From Acetobacteraceae bacterium (lineage in GTDB: Bacteria > Pseudomonadota > Alphaproteobacteria > Acetobacterales > Acetobacteraceae), in contig CANJOG010000033.1 in NCBI GenBank assembly GCA_947475475.1, forward strand, positions 1 through 11,278: a stretch of DNA of 11,278 nucleotides. Direction: 5' to 3'. The notes below the pieces were generated by a model, which did no database searches, had not been told where the DNA came from, and saw only the letters and a program-made list of their open reading frames with translations. The position numbers were made by a program, and so were the translations under genes. Every line of letters starts with the position of its first letter. Position 1 is the first letter of the stretch. Positions 7,997 to 11,278 of the stretch are shown in pieces.

Positions 7997-8025
7997 GTTC
8001 TATGCGGGTTTGCGGAGGAACGCAA
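7997..8025 (-). promoter_or_regulatory. Putative tRNA-Gly promoter
   Basis: On the minus strand TTGCGT (8025-8020), a 17-bp spacer and TAGAAC (8002-7997), with the tRNA 5' end 18 bp further. The hexamers are only moderate (3/6 and 4/6), but the bases after the -10 are almost pure G/C, like the GC-rich discriminators of stringently controlled stable-RNA promoters. The spacer and -35 together form an imperfect inverted repeat (8006-8028). Confidence 0.4.
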
Positions 8026-8126
8026 CCCATCCCGCGCGCATCTCCGTTGCGGTCATGTCACCCCGGCAAATGAACGGCAAAATCCAGCAAAACCGCGGGA
8101 CTAGACGCCGCTGAGGCGCGCGGGCA

Positions 8127-8146
8127 TGGTCCCGGCGCGGGGACCA
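8127..8146. other. Inverted repeat upstream of cnoX promoter
   Basis: TGGTCCC (8127-8133) and GGGACCA (8140-8146) form a perfect 7-bp stem with loop GGCGCG, ending 2 bp before the putative cnoX -35 element at 8148. It could be a protein-binding site or a small RNA hairpin; no T-tract follows on either strand. The remainder of 7979-8243 holds the two promoters listed and no gene. Confidence 0.35.
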
Positions 8147-8147
8147 G

Positions 8148-8178
8148 CTTGCACAATGGCAGGCCGGCAATATCTATC
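8148..8178 (+). promoter_or_regulatory. Possible sigma-32-like promoter of cnoX operon
   Basis: CTTG at 8148-8151, then 17 bp, then AATATCTATC (8169-8178). The alphaproteobacterial RpoH consensus as I recall it is CTTG, 17-18 bp, CYTATnTnnG; here CTTG and TATnT match at exact spacing, while the leading CY and final G do not. Transcription would start near 8185, leaving a leader of about 60 nt before ATG 8244. A heat-shock link would suit a chaperedoxin but is inferred. Confidence 0.35.
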
Positions 8179-8243
8179 GTCACATGAATTCAGCCGGCAT
8201 CTATAACGTCGGCATCCAGATCAGGCGGAGCGCGCGGACTCTC

Positions 8244-9188
8244 ATGGAGCAACTTATCGGTCAGGGCCTGGCCCCGGCGGGCGTAGCGGCCAATAGCGGC
8301 GACATGATCGTCGATGGCGATCAGAAGACCTTCATGCCGGACGTCATCGAGGCGTCTCGCCAGATGCCCATCATCGTGGATTTCTGGGCCACCTGGTGCG
8401 GCCCCTGCAAGACGCTGACACCCACGCTGGAGAAAGTGGTTCGTGCCGCCGGTGGCCGGGTCAAGCTGGTCAAGATCGACATCGACAAAAACCGCGCTTT
8501 GGTCCAGCAGCTCACCCAGCTCGGCCTGCCGCTGCAATCCGTGCCCACCGTCGCTGCTTTCTGGCAGGGCCAGGTTGCCGATCTCTTTCAGGGTGCCCAG
8601 CCGGAATCAGAGGTGAAGCGCTTCGTCGAGAACCTGCTCAAGGTTGCCGGCGGTGCCATGCCCTCCGCCGACCTGCTTTCCGAGGCCAAGGCAGCTCTCG
8701 AAGAAGGCCAGGCTGAGGAAGCCGCGCAGATTTTCTCCGCCCTGCTCCAGCAGGAACAGGAAAACCCCGATGCCTGGGCCGGGCTGATCCGCGCCCTGCT
8801 CGCGCTCGGCGATGAGGACCAGGCCAACCAGGCGCTCGCCGCCGTGCCCGCCAAGATCATCGAGCATCCGGAAATCTCGGGCGCCCGCTCCGCTGTGACG
8901 CTGGCCATCGAGGGGCGCAAGGCCGCCGGCCAGCTTTCCAGCCTGGAAGCCCGCCTCGCCGCCGATCCGGGCGACCATGAGGCCCGCTACGAGCTAGCCA
9001 CCGCACTGAACGCCATGGACCGTCGCGAAGCCGCCGCCGACGCGCTGCTCGACATCATGCGCCGCCACAAAGGCTGGAACGACGATGCTGCCCGGCTGCA
9101 ATTGCTGAAATTCTTCGAGGCCTGGGGCTTTGACGACGAGGCCACCATGGCCGCGCGCCGCAAGCTGTCCTCCCTGTTGTTCAGCTAA
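8244..9188 (+). CDS. cnoX: CnoX/YbbN-like thioredoxin-TPR co-chaperone
   Basis: A 314-residue cytoplasmic protein with an N-terminal thioredoxin fold (about 20-135) and a C-terminal tetratricopeptide region (about 143-310), the architecture of CnoX (YbbN). The active site FWATWCGPCKTLTP has the complete CxxC pair (Cys52, Cys55), and the cis-proline follows in QSVPT (Pro101). E. coli CnoX lacks this redox pair, so this protein may combine thioredoxin activity with holdase function, handing clients to GroEL or DnaK; that is inferred from the family. ATG 8244 is preferred to ATG 8184: homologues commonly begin with a similar MExxIGQ, and 8184 would leave no room for the promoter-like sequence just upstream. 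Neither start has a strong ribosome binding site. First gene of a four-gene run. Confidence 0.88.
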   Translation: MEQLIGQGLAPAGVAANSGDMIVDGDQKTFMPDVIEASRQMPIIVDFWATWCGPCKTLTPTLEKVVRAAGGRVKLVKIDIDKNRALVQQLTQLGLPLQSVPTVAAFWQGQVADLFQGAQPESEVKRFVENLLKVAGGAMPSADLLSEAKAALEEGQAEEAAQIFSALLQQEQENPDAWAGLIRALLALGDEDQANQALAAVPAKIIEHPEISGARSAVTLAIEGRKAAGQLSSLEARLAADPGDHEARYELATALNAMDRREAAADALLDIMRRHKGWNDDAARLQLLKFFEAWGFDDEATMAARRKLSSLLFS

Positions 9189-9203
9189 GGAGATGACGGG
9201 AAC

Positions 9204-9872
9204 ATGAGCGCCTTCCACCCAAGGCTGGAGGATTTGCCCACCGAGTTCCCGGTCTTCCCGCTCTCCGGCGCGCTGCTGCTGCCGCAGGGCAAGCTGCCGC
9301 TGAATATTTTCGAGCCGCGCTATCTGGCCATGGTCGAAGACAGCCTCGGCCAGGGGCGGATGTTCGGCATGATCCAGCCTGACCGCGCGCTCGGCACCGG
9401 GCCGAATGGGCCGAGCCTCTATCATATTGGCTGCTTGGGCCGGCTCTCCAGTTTTCAGGAGAGCGAGGACGGCCGCTACCTGATCACGCTGTCCGGCCTG
9501 ATCCGCTTCCAGATTCTCGAAGAAATCGACATGGGCCGGGGCTATCGCCGGGTGCGCGCCGATTTCTCCAAATATGCGCGCGATCTGGACACCAATCCGG
9601 CGCCGATCGGGGTGTCCCGCGATTTGCTGGCGGCTGGGCTGAAGGCGTATTTCGCCGCCCGCAGCCTCGATGCTAATTGGGATGCGATCAAGGCGCTCAG
9701 TGACCAGGCGCTGGTGACCACGCTCTGCATGGCCTGCCCGTTTTCGTCGGCCGAGAAACAGGCGCTGCTAGAAGCCGAGCCGGTTTCGGCCCGCGCCGCA
9801 GTGCTGCTGGCGCTGCTGGAAATGGGCAGCCACGAATCGGGCGAGGACGATCGCCCCCACAACATTAGTTAG
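9204..9872 (+). CDS. LON substrate-binding (N-terminal) domain protein
   Basis: A 222-residue stand-alone LON N-domain protein. The diagnostic N-terminal pattern is present: FPVFPLSGALLLPQGKLPLNIFEPRYLAMV (about 15-44), then GMIQP, IGCLGRLSSF and YLITLSGLIRF, the PUA-like beta-barrel that binds protein substrates in Lon. No AAA+ or Ser-Lys protease domain follows, so it is not a protease itself. The second half (about 120-200) is helical, as in the Lon N-domain. Such proteins are widespread in proteobacteria; a role as an adaptor or ligand-binding protein is speculation. It lies 15 nt after cnoX; AAGGAG (9187-9192) overlaps the cnoX stop, 11 nt before the ATG, and a nearer GGGA may contribute. 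Confidence 0.9.
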   Translation: MSAFHPRLEDLPTEFPVFPLSGALLLPQGKLPLNIFEPRYLAMVEDSLGQGRMFGMIQPDRALGTGPNGPSLYHIGCLGRLSSFQESEDGRYLITLSGLIRFQILEEIDMGRGYRRVRADFSKYARDLDTNPAPIGVSRDLLAAGLKAYFAARSLDANWDAIKALSDQALVTTLCMACPFSSAEKQALLEAEPVSARAAVLLALLEMGSHESGEDDRPHNIS

Positions 9873-9886
9873 AAAAGATAACCACG

Positions 9887-10090
9887 ATGCCCACCGACAC
9901 CGCCGCCTCGCCCCCCGTTCCGGTCGATCCGCGCCTGCTGGAAATCCTGGTCTGCCCGCTCACCAAGGGCCCGCTCGATTATGACCGCACCGCCGGCGAG
10001 CTGATCAGCCGAAAGGCCGGGCTCGCCTATCCGATCCGCGACGGCATCCCGATCATGCTGCCCGAGGAAGCCCGGAAGCTGGAGGGCTGA
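9887..10090 (+). CDS. Trm112/UPF0434 family protein
   Basis: A 67-residue protein. LLEILVCPLTKGPLDYD (18-34) and the C-terminal AYPIRDGIPIMLPEEAR are the two signature segments of the bacterial Trm112 family (E. coli YcaR type). In eukaryotes and archaea Trm112 activates several methyltransferases that act on tRNA, rRNA and release factors; bacterial members are assumed to do likewise, but partners are mostly unknown. Only one cysteine (Cys24) of the zinc-type positions remains: the CPxC and ELIC cysteines of YcaR are replaced (CPLT, ELISR), so zinc binding is unlikely. It lies 14 nt after the LON-domain gene with a weak ribosome binding site. Its last codons contain the ribosome binding site of the next gene. 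Confidence 0.9.
   Translation: MPTDTAASPPVPVDPRLLEILVCPLTKGPLDYDRTAGELISRKAGLAYPIRDGIPIMLPEEARKLEG
10081..10086 (+). promoter_or_regulatory. Ribosome binding site setting a GTG start
   Basis: GGAGGG lies inside the last codons of the Trm112-family gene, 6 nt before GTG 10093. This strong site supports the GTG as the true start of the DUF971 gene and suggests coupling to Trm112 translation, whose stop (10088-10090) falls between the site and the start. Confidence 0.7.
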
Positions 10091-10092
10091 GC

Positions 10093-10443
10093 GTGCAGTC
10101 CCCCGAGGAAATTCGCTACCGCCGCGAGGAGCGGACACTCGAGCTGCGCTTCGCCATCGGCCTGCCGATCAAGCTCACCGCCGAATATCTGCGCGTGGAA
10201 AGCCCGAGTGCCGAAGTGCAGGGCCATAGCCCGGACCAGAAACTGATCGTCGGCGGCAAGCGCAATGTCGCCATCACCAAGATGGAACCGGTCGGCAATT
10301 ACGCCATCCGCATCACCTTCAATGACGGCCACGATACCGGGATTTTCTCCTGGGATTATCTGCGGGAATTGGCGGCGTCGCATACGCGCAAATGGGGCGA
10401 GTATGAGAAGAACCTGGTGGCGAAGGGGCTGACGCGGGGGTGA
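10093..10443 (+). CDS. DUF971 (GBBH-like N-terminal domain) protein
   Basis: A 116-residue DUF971 protein, the small domain also found at the N-terminus of gamma-butyrobetaine hydroxylases. Characteristic segments: LELRFAIGLPIKLTAEYLRVESPSAEV near residues 16-42, GKRNVAITKMEPVGNYAIRITFNDGHDTGIFSWDYL (about 54-89), and the C-terminal W(G)EYEKNL. Stand-alone members are widespread in proteobacteria, in some genomes near or fused to Mrp/ApbC-type P-loop iron-sulphur proteins; no such gene is seen here and its biochemical role is not established. The start is GTG with a strong ribosome binding site, 2 nt after the Trm112 stop. Last gene of the operon; no convincing terminator follows, only a weak CCAC-GTTC-GTGG hairpin at 10444-10455. 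Confidence 0.9.
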   Translation: MQSPEEIRYRREERTLELRFAIGLPIKLTAEYLRVESPSAEVQGHSPDQKLIVGGKRNVAITKMEPVGNYAIRITFNDGHDTGIFSWDYLRELAASHTRKWGEYEKNLVAKGLTRG

Positions 10444-10552
10444 CCACGTTCGTGGGATTTGGAAATGACCGTGCATTTCATCGTCGCTGGTCTGTCTCGT
10501 TTTGACTGAAAGGTCGATGGCTGTGCCTTTTGTGAGATTTTGAATGCCTTTT

Positions 10553-10582
10553 GATGTTCGGCGCAAATTTAGTCCGAACATC
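10553..10582. other. Perfect 9-bp inverted repeat in AT-rich spacer
   Basis: GATGTTCGG (10553-10561) and CCGAACATC (10574-10582) are exact complements around a 12-bp AT-rich loop. No T-tract follows on either strand, so an intrinsic terminator is unlikely. It sits about 35 bp upstream of the -35 of the small lipoprotein promoter, a position suited to a regulator site. The 239-bp spacer between 10444 and 10682 otherwise contains only the promoter and shows no gene. Confidence 0.5.
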
Positions 10583-10617
10583 GCAGAATTGAAGCACAGA
10601 CCGTAATTATTTTGCAG

Positions 10618-10645
10618 TTGCATTTCTTTGCGACCACGATAAAAT
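10618..10645 (+). promoter_or_regulatory. Putative promoter of small lipoprotein pair
   Basis: TTGCAT (10618-10623), a 16-bp spacer and TAAAAT (10640-10645), the latter matching the -10 consensus at 5 of 6 positions. It lies in locally AT-rich sequence about 38 bp before ATG 10683. The -35 is weak (3/6). Confidence 0.45.
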
Positions 10646-10682
10646 TGCCAATAGTGGTTCTCCGGGGCAAACAACGTAGCGC

Positions 10683-11027
10683 ATGCTGATTCGGGCAAGT
10701 CTTCGCGTTTCCGCAATCGTTGCTTTGCTCGCCGTACCGGGGTGCGGAGTCGTTTGGGACTCCGGCGGTCATCGGCATGCCATCGGCCTTGGATATGTCT
10801 CTTGGCCGGTTACTGGCGCCGAGCTGAGAACGGTCGTCCAGGGTGTTGATGTTGCCGGGATCGGTCTACTTGCCACGAAGGGGCAGGTCGGCGTGATTGC
10901 GGGCTACAGTCGTGAGCGGTCTGTTGATCTGGACGACAATAGTTTCGTAATTCTTGACTGCTTGCACTGTGATCTTGTCAATGCACGGGCTTATGCGGGC
11001 CATGTGAAGCCCGAGGAAAAGAAATAA
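10683..11027 (+). CDS. Putative small lipoprotein, unknown function
   Basis: A 114-residue protein that I do not recognise. Residues 1-21 form a short basic n-region (MLIRASLR), a hydrophobic stretch (VSAIVALLAV) and PGC, consistent with a lipoprotein signal peptide cleaved before Cys21; the Pro before Gly is atypical for a lipobox. The mature part (about 94 residues) starts GVVWDSGGHRHAIGLGYVSW, continues with beta-rich, glycine-containing sequence and carries a CLHC pair near residues 92-95. There is no membrane segment after the signal. Base composition is lower in GC than the operon to the left, suggesting accessory origin. No good ribosome binding site is visible before the ATG. It is followed by a second lipoprotein-like frame overlapping by one base. 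Confidence 0.6.
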   Translation: MLIRASLRVSAIVALLAVPGCGVVWDSGGHRHAIGLGYVSWPVTGAELRTVVQGVDVAGIGLLATKGQVGVIAGYSRERSVDLDDNSFVILDCLHCDLVNARAYAGHVKPEEKK

Positions 11028-11170
11028 TGAACACCCGCCTTCGCGCCGCTGTCATATTGCTCCCGCTGGCGACCGTGGCTTGCGGAATTGGTCGAGACAA
11101 GGTTGTGGCCTTCACATCGGATAATCTTGGTCTAACAGGCTGCGGAAATTCATCACTTGTGGTCGGATAG
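11027..11170 (+). CDS. Short lipoprotein-like frame, possibly truncated
   Basis: The ATG shares its A with the previous TAA stop (TAATG at 11025-11029), a typical coupled arrangement. The frame encodes 47 residues: basic start MNTRLRAA, hydrophobic VILLPLATVA, then Cys19, again a lipoprotein-type signal peptide. The mature part is only 29 residues, too short for a usual lipoprotein. From about residue 37 (ACAGGCTGCGG at DNA level, from 11136) the sequence may belong to an insertion-sequence end, which would make this a truncated gene. I cannot assign a function. GAGG at 11013-11016, 10 nt upstream, may serve as ribosome binding site. Confidence 0.4.
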   Translation: MNTRLRAAVILLPLATVACGIGRDKVVAFTSDNLGLTGCGNSSLVVG

Positions 11171-11278
11171 CTTCTGTATCTGGCTGACCATTTGTGTGGT
11201 TCGCGGTGACGGTACGTCCAAACTCTGCGGTATTTGACCTTCGGCAGGCCGGTGTTCGTCATTGCGGTGTGGCCAGAA
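11137..11278 (-). mobile_element. Possible end of an insertion sequence entering from the right
   Basis: The bases CAGGCTGCGGAAATTCATC at 11137 resemble, from memory, terminal inverted repeats of some IS families (CAGGCTGC(T/G)GAAA type). On the minus strand a frame open from the right edge ends at TGA 11155-11153, 16 bp inside this putative end, where a transposase gene often stops. Its last 41 residues (…QMVSQIQKLSDHK) are not recognisable to me. Only one end is visible, so neither family nor element is proven. Confidence 0.25.

Noticed and set aside
8184..8243. A 20-residue N-terminal extension of the CnoX-like protein from ATG 8184
   Set aside because: No ribosome binding site, no similarity to family N-termini as I recall them, and it would coincide with the expected transcription start of the promoter-like sequence at 8148-8178.
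10444..10455. CCAC-GTTC-GTGG hairpin after the DUF971 gene as an operon terminator
   Set aside because: A 4-bp stem followed by GATTT rather than a T-run is too weak to call a terminator.

Overview
The window is GC-rich chromosomal DNA from an alphaproteobacterium. An acidophile or Acetobacteraceae-type member of the Rhodospirillales/Acetobacterales is my best guess, from codon bias, the tRNA-Gly, the thioredoxin/TPR - LON-domain - Trm112 - DUF971 gene run and a GAGCATGATC-type intergenic repeat; genus is not determinable by eye. Most of it is ordinary core or near-core gene content.

Left block (1-3402): a partial FtsX/MacB-type permease (YbbP-like) and its ATPase (YbbA-like) on the minus strand, overlapping by 4 nt, divergent from a TesA-type GDSL esterase. 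The same three genes share this divergent arrangement in E. coli. Here the two divergent start codons may share one CATG palindrome, and the TesA signal peptide looks Tat-like.

Second block (3452-5498): two adjacent luciferase-like (LLM) flavin oxidoreductase genes in tandem. The second is a clear YhbW homologue. Their 52-nt junction holds two back-to-back hairpins.

Third block (5577-7193): an eight-helix carotenoid-biosynthesis (CruF/DUF422) family protein, divergent from a TetR-type regulator. The tiny spacer carries a striking two-level palindrome that looks like the regulator's operator. The TetR gene ends inside a roughly 98-bp repeat-like element.

Fourth block (7390-8060, minus strand): a small helical conserved hypothetical gene and a tRNA-Gly(GCC) with encoded CCA, its own promoter and a small intrinsic terminator.

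Fifth block (8244-10443): a four-gene operon (CnoX-like thioredoxin/TPR protein, LON substrate-binding-domain protein, Trm112-family protein, DUF971 protein) with gaps of 15, 14 and 2 nt. The first gene has a possible sigma-32-like promoter.

Right end (10444-11278): AT-richer DNA with a promoter, a long inverted repeat, two tandem small lipoprotein-like genes of unknown function, and what may be the end of an insertion sequence entering from the right. This accessory-looking tail is the least explained part. No CRISPR array, complete mobile element or clearly novel multi-gene system is visible.
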